DNA of 10,943 nt from Planctomycetota bacterium. GTDB taxonomy: Bacteria; Planctomycetota; UBA1135; GCA-002686595. This document shows, piece by piece, positions 1-6,656 of this stretch; position 1 is the stretch's first letter, and the number at the start of each line of letters is the position of its first letter. The position numbers and the translations under genes were made by a program. The notes under the pieces were generated by a model that searched no databases, was not told the DNA's origin, and worked only from the letters and a program-made list of their open reading frames with translations. Where the stretch lies: assembly GCA_029259675.1 (NCBI GenBank), contig JAJDES010000545.1, positions 1 to 10,943 of the forward strand, given 5' to 3'.

Positions 1-929
1 GGCATATTTTCACTGGCTGCCACGACGCCGTGCACCTCAAAGGGCACATCCAAATCGCCGAGCGCGTGAAAGGCTCCGAGCACGGCGGCGCCGCCCGACA
101 TGTCGTACTTCATCTCGTCCATCTTGGCGGATGGCTTCAGACTGATACCACCCGCATCGAAAGTCAGTCCTTTGCCGACGAAGGCAATTTTCGCGCGCGC
201 TTTGCTCTTGGGCTTGTAGGTCAAGTGGATCAAATGAGCCGGCTCGCTCGATCCTCTAGAAACGGCCAGCAGCGAGCCCATGCCCAGTTTGCGCATGGCC
301 GCCTCATCCAGCACTTTGCAAGTAATGCGAGCACTGCGCGTCGCCAATTTGCGCGCCGCCGCGGCCAAATCTTTGGGGCGCATGTGGTTGCCCGGCGCAT
401 TCTGCAAGTCGCGCGCAAAGAGATTCGCTTCAGCCAATGCCGTGCCGCGCGCAACGCCCTTGCGAAAGGCCGTACCCGATCCGCACAGGCTGATCTGCTT
501 GAGCTTGCAGGCTTCGGGCTTGCTCTTTTGAGCGTCGTAGCTGTAGGTCGCCATGCGCGCTCCTTCCGCCATGATCACACCCGCGGCTTCGGCGCCCCCG
601 ACGGCATCTTCAAGCTTGGGGTCGAGCCACAAAGTGGCCTTGCCCAAACCCGCAGCAACGGCAGCCTTGGCGGCCAATGCCGCAGCGCGGCGCAGGCGAT
701 CGGGCGTCAAATCGCTCTTCTTACCCAGGCCCACCAAGAGCGCGCGCGGAATCGAACCCTCCAGGTCGGCGGAGCGCTGATCGCGAAATCCCGCTTTAAA
801 ATCCTTGAGCGGAGTCTTGCCGATGCTCACACCCGTGGGCAAAGGGAGCTTGGATTCGGCCAGTCCAAAGACCGCAATGAGGTCCGAGGGGGCGAGAGCC
901 GCGGAGGAATCCTTGGCGATGATTTTCAT
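1..929 (-). CDS. pepA: Leucyl aminopeptidase (M17 family), 3' end beyond window
   Basis: This is a cytosolic metallo-aminopeptidase that removes N-terminal residues, preferably Leu, from peptides during protein turnover. The frame opens at the ATG at 929 and runs off the left edge with no stop, giving about 309 codons. Full M17 enzymes are about 500 residues, so roughly 190 C-terminal residues, including the NTDAEGR active-site loop, lie outside. Visible hallmarks are VGKGLTFDAGGISLKP at about residues 251-266 and MDEMKYDMSGGAAVLG just after. The metal ligands K253, D258 and D276 have the same 5 and 18 residue spacing as K270, D275 and D293 of E. coli PepA. Residues 1-160 form the less conserved N-terminal domain. 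The gene follows ETF-QO on the same strand after 61 bp, with no clear Shine-Dalgarno, and the two functions are unrelated. Nothing is broken in the part seen. Confidence 0.95.
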   Translation of the reverse strand, partial: MKIIAKDSSAALAPSDLIAVFGLAESKLPLPTGVSIGKTPLKDFKAGFRDQRSADLEGSIPRALLVGLGKKSDLTPDRLRRAAALAAKAAVAAGLGKATLWLDPKLEDAVGGAEAAGVIMAEGARMATYSYDAQKSKPEACKLKQISLCGSGTAFRKGVARGTALAEANLFARDLQNAPGNHMRPKDLAAAARKLATRSARITCKVLDEAAMRKLGMGSLLAVSRGSSEPAHLIHLTYKPKSKARAKIAFVGKGLTFDAGGISLKPSAKMDEMKYDMSGGAAVLGAFHALGDLDVPFEVHGVVAASENM

Positions 930-990
930 GTTCTAACAATCCGTCTAGCAGTCGGTGAAGCGAAGTGAAGGGTAGCTCGAGCAGTCGTGT

Positions 991-2691
991 TCACATGTCG
1001 ATGTACTTGGGGCCACCTCCGCCCTCCGGCACCGTCCATTGAATAATTTGGTAGGGGTCGGCGACATCGCAGGTCTTGCAATGCACGCAGTTGGAGGCAT
1101 TGATCATGGGACCCGCGCCCGCGGCGGGCGCGGAGTCCGCTTCTGCATTCCACTCGTAAACGGCGGCCGGGCAGAAGTGTTGACAGGGGTTGCCGTACTC
1201 TTCGGTGCAACGCGTGCTGCACAAATCGGGATCGGTGACGATCAAGTGCGAGGGTTGATCTTCCTCGTGCACCGCGCCCGAATGATAAACATCCGTCAGC
1301 TTGTCCATGCAGCCGTCGCTGTCGTAGCTCGGGAATTCGAACCTGGACTCGGAAATGCGATGGGTTGTGCTGTGATCGGCGTGGCTCTTGCGACGGGCAA
1401 AAAGGCCGCGCCCGCCGGTAACCATTTGCAAGCCGACATCCATGGCACCCGCGAAGAAGCCCGACTCGAAGGCTTGGCGGAAGTTGCGCACACTCCACAG
1501 TTCTTGCTTGGCCCAGGACTCCTCGAAACGCCTGGTGTAACCAGCAAGTCCAGCAGCCGATGTGTCCTCTTTCTCCAGCGCTTCGCAAATGCCCTCGGCC
1601 GCGAGCATGCCCGACTTGATCGCCAAGTGGATGCCCTTGAGGCGCGACATGTTGACGAATCCGGCCGTGTCCCCCACCAATACGCAACCGTCCGCTTGCA
1701 ACTTGGGCATGGCCCAATAACCGCCGCCCGGGATGGTCTTCGCACCGTAGCGCACAACCTTGCCGCCCTTGAGCAACTCGGCCATCACAGGATGCTGCTT
1801 CCACTTCACAAAGTAAGCGTGCGGGTCGAGCTTGGCGTCGGGGTGATCCAAACCGACGACGTAACCGATGGAAAGCCGGTTGCCGCCAATACCGTAGATC
1901 CATCCACCACCGTAGCCGCTGGTGCCCAGGGGCTCGCCCATGGTGTGGATGACTTTGCCCAGCATTTCCTTACCCCGCTCCTCGGGGATCTCCCAAATCT
2001 CCTTGATGCCGGTCTCGTAGATTTGCGTGTTGCTCTCGCTATCCAAGCCGAGCTTTTGAATCAAACCCTTGGCCAAGGAACCGCGCGTGCCCTCGCCGAA
2101 GACGGTCACGCCGGCCTTGACGTCCATCCCAGGTTCAAAAGTGCCCTTCTGCTCGCCGCCTTTGGAAACGCCCGCGTCGCGCGTTTGCACGCCGGTCACC
2201 CGCTGACCGTCGTAGAGCACGCCCGAGCCGGCGAAGCCCGGGTAGACCTCGACACCCAACTCCTCGGCTTGATCCTTCAGCCAACGCACGACGTGATAGA
2301 GGCTGACGATGTGATTGCCGTGATTGCGAAAGCCGGGCGGAACAAGCATTCCCGACAGGCGCTTGCGACCCCCGTTCTTGCGCAGGATGTCGACGCAATC
2401 GAAGCCCACTTCGGCCTCGGTCGGGCAACCGCGCTCCTTCCAATCGGGAAAGAGCTCGGCCATTCCCTTGGGATCCATAACGGCTCCCGAAAGGGTGTGG
2501 TAGCCGATGTCTTCGGCCTTCTCGAGCACGAGCAGCGACTTCTCAAGACCCTTGGCCTGCAACAGGCGCTGCAAATGAATGGCGCAACTCAAGGTTGCAG
2601 GTCCGGCGCCGACCAGAAGCACGTCCACCTCAAGGTTTTCGCGCTCAACTCCGGTCTGATTCAAATTCCAGTCGCTCTTGGGATCAGTCAT
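991..2691 (-). CDS. etf-QO: Electron-transfer flavoprotein:ubiquinone oxidoreductase (ETF-QO)
   Basis: This membrane-associated FAD and 4Fe-4S protein passes electrons from reduced ETF (fed by acyl-CoA and other dehydrogenases) to the quinone pool. I place the start at the ATG at 2691, giving 566 residues beginning MTDPKSDWNLN, because family similarity begins there. A preceding GAGG supports it. The frame is open to 2778, but the extra 29 residues look random. The N-terminal FAD site is DVLLVGAGPATLS (about residues 23-35). Its usual last glycine (GxGxxG) is Thr33. The C-terminal ferredoxin-like part carries cluster cysteines C507 (CPAAVYE) and C535, C538, C541 (NCVHCKTC), followed by the family signature WTVPEGGGGPKY and a normal C-terminus. 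A TGA ends it, which shows TGA is a genuine stop in this genome. ETF alpha and beta genes are not in the window. The length is normal for the family. Confidence 0.96.
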   Translation of the reverse strand: MTDPKSDWNLNQTGVERENLEVDVLLVGAGPATLSCAIHLQRLLQAKGLEKSLLVLEKAEDIGYHTLSGAVMDPKGMAELFPDWKERGCPTEAEVGFDCVDILRKNGGRKRLSGMLVPPGFRNHGNHIVSLYHVVRWLKDQAEELGVEVYPGFAGSGVLYDGQRVTGVQTRDAGVSKGGEQKGTFEPGMDVKAGVTVFGEGTRGSLAKGLIQKLGLDSESNTQIYETGIKEIWEIPEERGKEMLGKVIHTMGEPLGTSGYGGGWIYGIGGNRLSIGYVVGLDHPDAKLDPHAYFVKWKQHPVMAELLKGGKVVRYGAKTIPGGGYWAMPKLQADGCVLVGDTAGFVNMSRLKGIHLAIKSGMLAAEGICEALEKEDTSAAGLAGYTRRFEESWAKQELWSVRNFRQAFESGFFAGAMDVGLQMVTGGRGLFARRKSHADHSTTHRISESRFEFPSYDSDGCMDKLTDVYHSGAVHEEDQPSHLIVTDPDLCSTRCTEEYGNPCQHFCPAAVYEWNAEADSAPAAGAGPMINASNCVHCKTCDVADPYQIIQWTVPEGGGGPKYIDM

Positions 2692-3142
2692 GGGCCTCGG
2701 CGCCAATGCGGTGAATTGCTCTTCGGCGCAGGGCTGGCGACGACTCGCCGGCTGAGGGCCCCGGGGCTCGCCGGCCACTGGCGCACGCCCGTGGCGCCGC
2801 TTGGCCCGACCAACTCCCTATTTGGCACAACCCCAATTGGCGCTATCGAACCGTGGGCACCCAAGGCAACCGAACCCCCAAAAAGAGGCCCAGCAGGGTA
2901 ACAATGGCCGATTCGCTTAACAAGCAAGGGCCGCCAAATACGGGCGGTTTGCGAAGCATTCGGAGCGGGGCCCGACACCCTCCGGCGACATTCCTTGGGG
3001 CCCGAGACTACCGGCTCGGCCTGGGCGAACGGGTGCCGAAGCCGAGCTGGGCCCAGCCTGTCCAGGCTCGCCTCACATCAAAGTCCGCGCAACGTGGTCG
3101 GCTCCGCTGCGATGCCTGGCCGTTGCCGCATTCGCTCTTGCA
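2692..3142. other. 451-bp gap between ETF-QO and the molybdopterin synthase fusion
   Basis: Both flanking genes are on the minus strand, so this gap should hold the terminator of the moaD-moaE gene and the promoter of ETF-QO. Open frames run across it on both strands (for example 2853-3182 plus and 2688-2978 minus), but they lack family signatures and plausible composition. I see no tRNA or rRNA. Visible structure includes a long inverted repeat at 3011-3050 with overlapping palindromes to 3068 (listed separately), a 10-bp palindrome GCCCCGGGGC at 2758-2767, and a short CCGCC/GGCGG hairpin at 2931-2947. No promoter hexamer pair is good enough to call. Confidence 0.6.
3011..3068. repeat. Long GC-rich inverted repeat with overlapping palindromes downstream of moaD-moaE
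   Basis: Positions 3011-3020 (CCGGCTCGGC) pair with 3041-3050 (GCCGAGCTGG) over ten positions, nine Watson-Crick plus one G-U on the plus-strand RNA, around a 20-nt loop. The right arm overlaps the 12-bp palindrome GCTGGGCCCAGC (3046-3057), which in turn abuts AGCCTG-TC-CAGGCT (3055-3068). It lies about 75-130 nt past the stop of the moaD-moaE gene, so it may be a terminator without a U-tract. It could equally be a structured RNA or a protein-binding site. Confidence 0.35.
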
Positions 3143-3904
3143 TCAGGAGCGCTCGCCGACCCAATGTTCACCGCCCGGATAGATCTCCTTTTTCCAAATC
3201 GGCAAGCGCTGCTTCAAGGTATCAATCAGAAAGCGACAAGCGCGAAATGACGTATCCCGGTGGGGACTGGCCACGGCGATCACAACGGACGGGCCACCCA
3301 CTTCGACACTGCCGATGCGATGCTGGCAAAGCATGCGCAAGCGCCGACTGGGACCGCTCGCGATGGCTTGTCCCTCTCCATCCAAGCCCGCTTCCGACGT
3401 GGAAGCCGGCCCGAAGGCCTCGAGGCACTCGGCGAAGATGCGCCCCATTTCGGGTTCGGTCATCTCCTCAAAAGCTTCGTATTCGAGCCGCAGCACCTGG
3501 CGGCCGCGATTTTCGCCGCGCGTCGTGCCCGTGAAAACCAAAACGGCGCCGCAACTCGGATGGCCCACACGGCGTGCGCAGGATTCGGGCTCGAGCGGCT
3601 CGCTGCACAGCTCGAACAGCCCGCGCTCCAACGCTTCGTCCTCCGCTTCGCCGTCGCCGCGCCCGCCGGAAACCGGAGGCAGGAGGGATAGTTCGATCCC
3701 ATCCGTGAGGATTTGCGCGTCGGGGACGTAGGTGTTGTCGAGGACTCCGCGCACGTGCTCCAAATTGCCTAGCTCTGGCCTGCGGCGCGCGAGCTCGAGC
3801 TTCGCGCCGGCCACATCCACGGCTTCCGGCAGCTCATCGAGCTCCAAATGGCCCGCTCCCGCGCGCTCGCGCAGGGCCCCGAATAGTCGAATGCGAACTC
3901 GCAT
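3143..3904 (-). CDS. moaD-moaE: Fused molybdopterin synthase: MoaD domain followed by MoaE domain
   Basis: Molybdopterin synthase converts cyclic pyranopterin monophosphate to molybdopterin, taking sulfur from a thiocarboxylated MoaD C-terminus. Here both subunits lie in one 253-residue chain, in the order of mycobacterial MoaX. I start at the ATG at 3904 (MRVRIRLFGALRERAG), which matches the MoaD N-terminus, rather than the in-frame ATG at 3934. The MoaD part ends LSLLPPVSGG with Gly80-Gly81, the exact length of E. coli MoaD (81 residues). A charged linker (RGDGEAEDE) follows, then MoaE. MoaE shows FTGTTR (R129), SPHR (H215, R216), and DTLKQRLPIWKKE with K231 and K238 spaced like catalytic K119 and K126 of E. 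coli MoaE. About 20 extra residues (near 165-188) precede the HRIG motif. From MoaX, cleavage after Gly81 is expected, but this is inferred. Other cofactor genes (moaA, moaC, moeB) are not in the window. Confidence 0.95.
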   Translation of the reverse strand: MRVRIRLFGALRERAGAGHLELDELPEAVDVAGAKLELARRRPELGNLEHVRGVLDNTYVPDAQILTDGIELSLLPPVSGGRGDGEAEDEALERGLFELCSEPLEPESCARRVGHPSCGAVLVFTGTTRGENRGRQVLRLEYEAFEEMTEPEMGRIFAECLEAFGPASTSEAGLDGEGQAIASGPSRRLRMLCQHRIGSVEVGGPSVVIAVASPHRDTSFRACRFLIDTLKQRLPIWKKEIYPGGEHWVGERS

Positions 3905-4219
3905 GACCGCATCCCAACGCCGCTTCGTCCCCATGGCAAGACCCCGCTACAAAGCTGGGGCGAACATTCGCCGGTTGGGACAGAGCTGCGCGGGAATCTC
4001 GGCCCCGAGGTCGGTCCCATTCGGAGGCGACCAAGTGCCCGCTCGGGCCCATCGCGGCGATGCGCGCTGAATCTCCCCTGATAATCTCCCTTCATTGCAC
4101 ACTGCAAAGGGGCCATTTGGAGCCGGGTGCTACACTTTGGACTCGCTTTGCGCCGATCCGACATCTGCACAGGGACTCGCACAGACGCGCCCCCCACAAG
4201 CGAATTGGGCTTCCCGACC
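3905..4219. other. 315-bp divergent intergenic region (moaD-moaE / radical SAM)
   Basis: The two flanking genes start away from each other here, so promoters for both directions should lie inside. Overlapping open frames on the minus strand (for example 3769-4257) run antisense or out of phase with the real genes and show no family motifs. The most visible small elements are GATAAT at 4080-4085 (a -10-like hexamer without a matching -35) and an inverted repeat TTGCA-CAC-TGCAA at 4095-4107, a possible but weak operator. I cannot identify a riboswitch; in particular I found no convincing Moco-type aptamer by eye. Confidence 0.5.
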
Positions 4220-5260
4220 ATGAGCGACAGCACCCCCACCAGCGACCCGACGTCCACCGGCGATCCACCCCTGCGCCCACTCGGCGGCTACTCCGAGGGA
4301 ACAGGTCAGCCGATGACGCCCGAGCAATTCGAATCGGCGCGCAGCACCGGCATCAGCCCCTATCCCGTGCGCGTGCTGCAAATCGAGACCTCTTCGATCT
4401 GCAACTTTCGCTGCAACTCGTGCCCGCTCTCAATGGAGTCCTACGACCGGCCCGAGCAGCACATGGATGCGGAGGCATTCGGGAAGATTTTGGACGCCTT
4501 CCCCAAGCTGGAAAAACTTGAACTGCAGGGAGTCGGCGAAGTCTTCCTGAATCCGAGCGTGCTGGATTTGATTCGCACGGCGACCGAGCGCGGCACGGCG
4601 GTGCACACGTTTTCAAACGCTTCGAAAATCGATCGCGCCATGGCGCGCGGGATTATTGAGTCGGGATTGAAATTGATCAATTTCTCGATGGACGGCGCCG
4701 ACGACGAAACGTTCAAGCGTTTGCGCAAGGGCGGCACATTACGGCGCTACAAACGCTGCGTTCAGAACCTGCTGCAAGCGCGAGCGGCGGCCGGCTCCAA
4801 GACGCCGCACGTCGGCGCCATGAGCGTGCTCTCTAAGAACAACATGCATCAGGTTCCGATGATGCTCGCCATCGCCGAAGAGCTCGGGTTGGACTCGATC
4901 ACGTTCACCAAGATCAGCACCTCTCAAAACCCGGGCGAGTTGGATTCCATCGGACTAACGGAAGATGACCGCAATCAACTCAACTCCATGCCGCCCTACA
5001 ACGGCAAGCTCGAAGTCAATGTGAGCATCACGCCCATGAACTTCGAAGAGCGCATGGATTGCTACTGGCCCAAGCACATGGCCTACGTCACCGTCCAAGG
5101 CGACGTCACTCCCTGCTGCAACTACTACGACGGCCGCACCCTCTCGCTGGGCAACGTCTTCGAACAGTCCGGCGAAGAAATCTGGAACGGCCCCGCCTAC
5201 CGCGAATTCCGCAAGAAACTCTGGAACGGCGACTTACCCGACAACTGCAAGACTTGCTGA
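4220..5260 (+). CDS. Radical SAM/SPASM-type enzyme of unknown substrate
   Basis: The protein has 346 residues from the ATG at 4220; the frame is open from 4127, but the upstream 31 residues look untranslated. The radical SAM cluster motif is CNFRCNSC (C61, C65, C68), in an MoaA/COG0535-like setting, VLQIETSSICNFRC. It is followed by LQGVGEVFLNP, the SAM-binding GxGE strand, and FSMDGADDETFKRLRKGG. The C-terminal part is SPASM-like: C281, the pair C299-C300 in GDVTPCCNYYDGR, LGNVF, IWNGPAYREFRKKL, and C343 and C346 in CKTC, which would bind an auxiliary 4Fe-4S cluster. The chain stops directly after the last cysteine, shorter than many relatives. Such enzymes modify peptides or act in cofactor or lipid pathways, but no precursor peptide or partner is visible, so I do not assign a substrate. 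It is not MoaA: that protein's C-terminal GG tail and cysteine pattern are absent. No clear ribosome site precedes the start. Confidence 0.9.
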   Translation: MSDSTPTSDPTSTGDPPLRPLGGYSEGTGQPMTPEQFESARSTGISPYPVRVLQIETSSICNFRCNSCPLSMESYDRPEQHMDAEAFGKILDAFPKLEKLELQGVGEVFLNPSVLDLIRTATERGTAVHTFSNASKIDRAMARGIIESGLKLINFSMDGADDETFKRLRKGGTLRRYKRCVQNLLQARAAAGSKTPHVGAMSVLSKNNMHQVPMMLAIAEELGLDSITFTKISTSQNPGELDSIGLTEDDRNQLNSMPPYNGKLEVNVSITPMNFEERMDCYWPKHMAYVTVQGDVTPCCNYYDGRTLSLGNVFEQSGEEIWNGPAYREFRKKLWNGDLPDNCKTC

Positions 5261-5280
5261 GTTCTCTTGCGCACCGAGAG

Positions 5281-5330
5281 TAGCCGCTTTGATTTTGGTC
5301 CAAGTGCGTCATCCGAACGCACAGCGGCTA
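5281..5330. terminator. Nested inverted repeat between convergent genes; candidate bidirectional terminator
   Basis: An outer 8-bp arm TAGCCGCT (5281-5288) matches AGCGGCTA (5323-5330). Directly inside the right arm is a 6-bp hairpin GTGCGT (5304-5309) / ACGCAC (5317-5322) with a 7-nt loop. It lies 20 nt past the stop of the radical SAM gene and between two convergent genes, a usual place for a bidirectional terminator. There is no T-tract, so the assignment is tentative. Confidence 0.4.
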
Positions 5331-5412
5331 TTGCCGGCGGCACAAGCTTTCCCAGCTCATCCGCGTGAAAGATGCGTGCGCGCAACGGCATCCTCGCCGT
5401 CGCGTCCGGCGA

Positions 5413-5459
5413 AGTGATCGAGCTCTCCGCCCGGGGCTCACAAGCTGTCGGCGATCACT
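5413..5459. repeat. Second inverted repeat in the convergent gap
   Basis: AGTGATCG (5413-5420) and CGATCACT (5452-5459) form a perfect 8-bp stem. Inside it GAGC (5420-5423) can pair with GCTC (5436-5439). It lies 22 bp past the end of the RMD1-like gene on the minus strand and could be its terminator. No T-tract follows. Confidence 0.3.
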
Positions 5460-5480
5460 GCGGGCCGACCGGAGCGCTCG

Positions 5481-6563
5481 TCATCGGAGCGGGGTGAAGT
5501 AGAGCAGGATGTCGACGGCGATGAGGACGATGATGATCCACTCAAGGACTTCCGATCGCCGGTGCGACGCGAGGTCGGCAAGGCTGTGGTAGACGCTTTC
5601 CAAAACGCCGAGCTTGCGCTGGATCGATCGATCCCAGTCATCAAAATGAAGGCGCTCGGCCGCCGTCTGGTAGAGCCTTGCCAGGTAGTCGTCTCCGAAC
5701 AGCTTGAGCCCGTTGTCGATACCTTCGTGCAGCAATGCATCGTTGGCCTGCATCCGGGCGATGCGCTCCAACTCACGGCGCTGGATCTTCAGTGCGCCCC
5801 AAGTGCCTTGCGGTTTCGCCAGCACGCGGTAAGCGTCGGCGACCTCTCCGTCGAGCTGGCGATCTAAGAGACGCAACTCGAGCAGCTCGACCGTCGCCAG
5901 TTCGAGGACGTAACGCTCGTCCTCCATGTCGGAGCCCATCAGGAACGCAGCGAGCCAATCGATCAAGCACACGTCGCGTTGACCGTACGAGACCGGATGG
6001 GACAGCGCATTCTCCACTTCCTGTGAAGAGAGCGCGTTCGACTCGGCGCGCAGGACCTGCGCCAGCGACGCCTGCTCATGGGACAACAATGCGTCCGGTC
6101 CGCCTTCGATCGGCGCGAGTTCGAAGATGACGTAGTCCTCGACGAGACTCGACGCACGCGGCCCGTCTAGGGCGGCGCCGAGCATCGCGACAACTTCGGC
6201 CCCCAGCTTCTTTGAGCGGGCGATCAAACCCGCATGTTCGTAGAGGGCTGCGGACAACTGGACGAGCTCGCTCAAAACTCCGTCGAACGGCAAGTTCCAC
6301 GTGATGCAAATCGTCCCCAACTCGTATAGCGCTACCTCAACGCCGACGAGCGTCGAGCGATTGTCGACCGACTCGGACTCCGCGTCCCAAGAAAGGCGAA
6401 GGGGTCGGGACATACCCGATCCCTCGGGAACGCGACTCTTGTGATGAAACTCCGTTCTCCGCGCGGTGATCAACGACTCCTGAGCAAGCTCAAGATCGAT
6501 GCCCCGCGCCACGTCGACGCAGTAGACCACTCGACAGGAACCGATCAGACGTGTAGCAGTCAT
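5481..6563 (-). CDS. RMD1/YagE (DUF155)-like protein with C-terminal membrane anchor
   Basis: This 360-residue protein most resembles the RMD1/RMND1 (DUF155) family. Eukaryotic members sit in mitochondria and support mitochondrial translation, and the bacterial role is unknown. Support comes from the end of the protein: an alpha-helical region (about residues 215-338, rich in Leu, Glu and Arg) leads into RRSEVLEWIIIVLIAVDILL, the family-typical LEWIIILLI helix that forms the only membrane segment (about 341-357), and then a very short tail. The N-terminal half (VGVEVALYELGTICITWNLPF, about 73-93) could be the family's alpha/beta domain, but it is divergent. The ATG at 6563 is the first in frame and has no Shine-Dalgarno. 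By eye, codon use favours GTC, TCG, ACG and GAG more than in pepA, so acquisition from elsewhere is possible but unproven. A perfect palindrome lies just upstream of the start. The family call rests on motif recall. Confidence 0.72.
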   Translation of the reverse strand: MTATRLIGSCRVVYCVDVARGIDLELAQESLITARRTEFHHKSRVPEGSGMSRPLRLSWDAESESVDNRSTLVGVEVALYELGTICITWNLPFDGVLSELVQLSAALYEHAGLIARSKKLGAEVVAMLGAALDGPRASSLVEDYVIFELAPIEGGPDALLSHEQASLAQVLRAESNALSSQEVENALSHPVSYGQRDVCLIDWLAAFLMGSDMEDERYVLELATVELLELRLLDRQLDGEVADAYRVLAKPQGTWGALKIQRRELERIARMQANDALLHEGIDNGLKLFGDDYLARLYQTAAERLHFDDWDRSIQRKLGVLESVYHSLADLASHRRSEVLEWIIIVLIAVDILLYFTPLR

Positions 6564-6575
6564 GTGCTTACTAGA

Positions 6576-6590
6576 TTCAGCTTAGCTGAA
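6576..6590. promoter_or_regulatory. Palindrome just upstream of the RMD1-like gene; candidate operator
   Basis: TTCAGCT-T-AGCTGAA is a perfect 7-bp inverted repeat with a 1-bp spacer, ending 13 bp before the start codon of the minus-strand gene. Its size and position suit a dimeric repressor site overlapping the 5' leader or promoter. No regulator gene is adjacent and I do not recognise the site. Confidence 0.35.
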
Positions 6591-6656
6591 ACCCAATCGC
6601 AGCCCAGAGAAGGTCCGGGAAGACGCAAACGCTAACGCCGTGTTCCGGTTCGGCGC

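Noticed and set aside
30..968. Open frame of 312 codons on the plus strand opposite pepA
   Set aside because: It is antisense to the metal-binding core of an M17 aminopeptidase, and its composition (His, Gln, Arg and Ala rich) is that of a mirrored coding frame.
926..1903. Minus-strand frame of 325 codons overlapping the 3' half of ETF-QO
   Set aside because: It is a shifted frame of ETF-QO, very Arg-rich, with no ribosome site. The true frame there carries the 4Fe-4S cysteines.
2810..2880. tRNA T-loop-like GGTTCGATA on the minus strand
   Set aside because: No matching acceptor, D or anticodon arms can be built around it.
1039..2901. Open frame of 620 codons on the plus strand opposite ETF-QO
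   Set aside because: It lies exactly antisense to a gene with complete family signatures. Long antisense frames are common in GC-rich DNA because of third-position GC bias, and its translation shows no domain or membrane pattern.
2853..3182. Possible 109-residue plus-strand gene with an internal MADSLNKQG start
   Set aside because: An AGGG precedes the internal ATG, but the frame is basic and low in hydrophobic periodicity, overlaps the end of the molybdopterin synthase gene antisense, and matches nothing known to me.
4095..4107. TTGCA-CAC-TGCAA as an operator for moaD-moaE or the radical SAM gene
   Set aside because: The arms are only 5 bp and no promoter elements are convincingly placed beside it, so it was kept as a remark in the gap entry rather than called.
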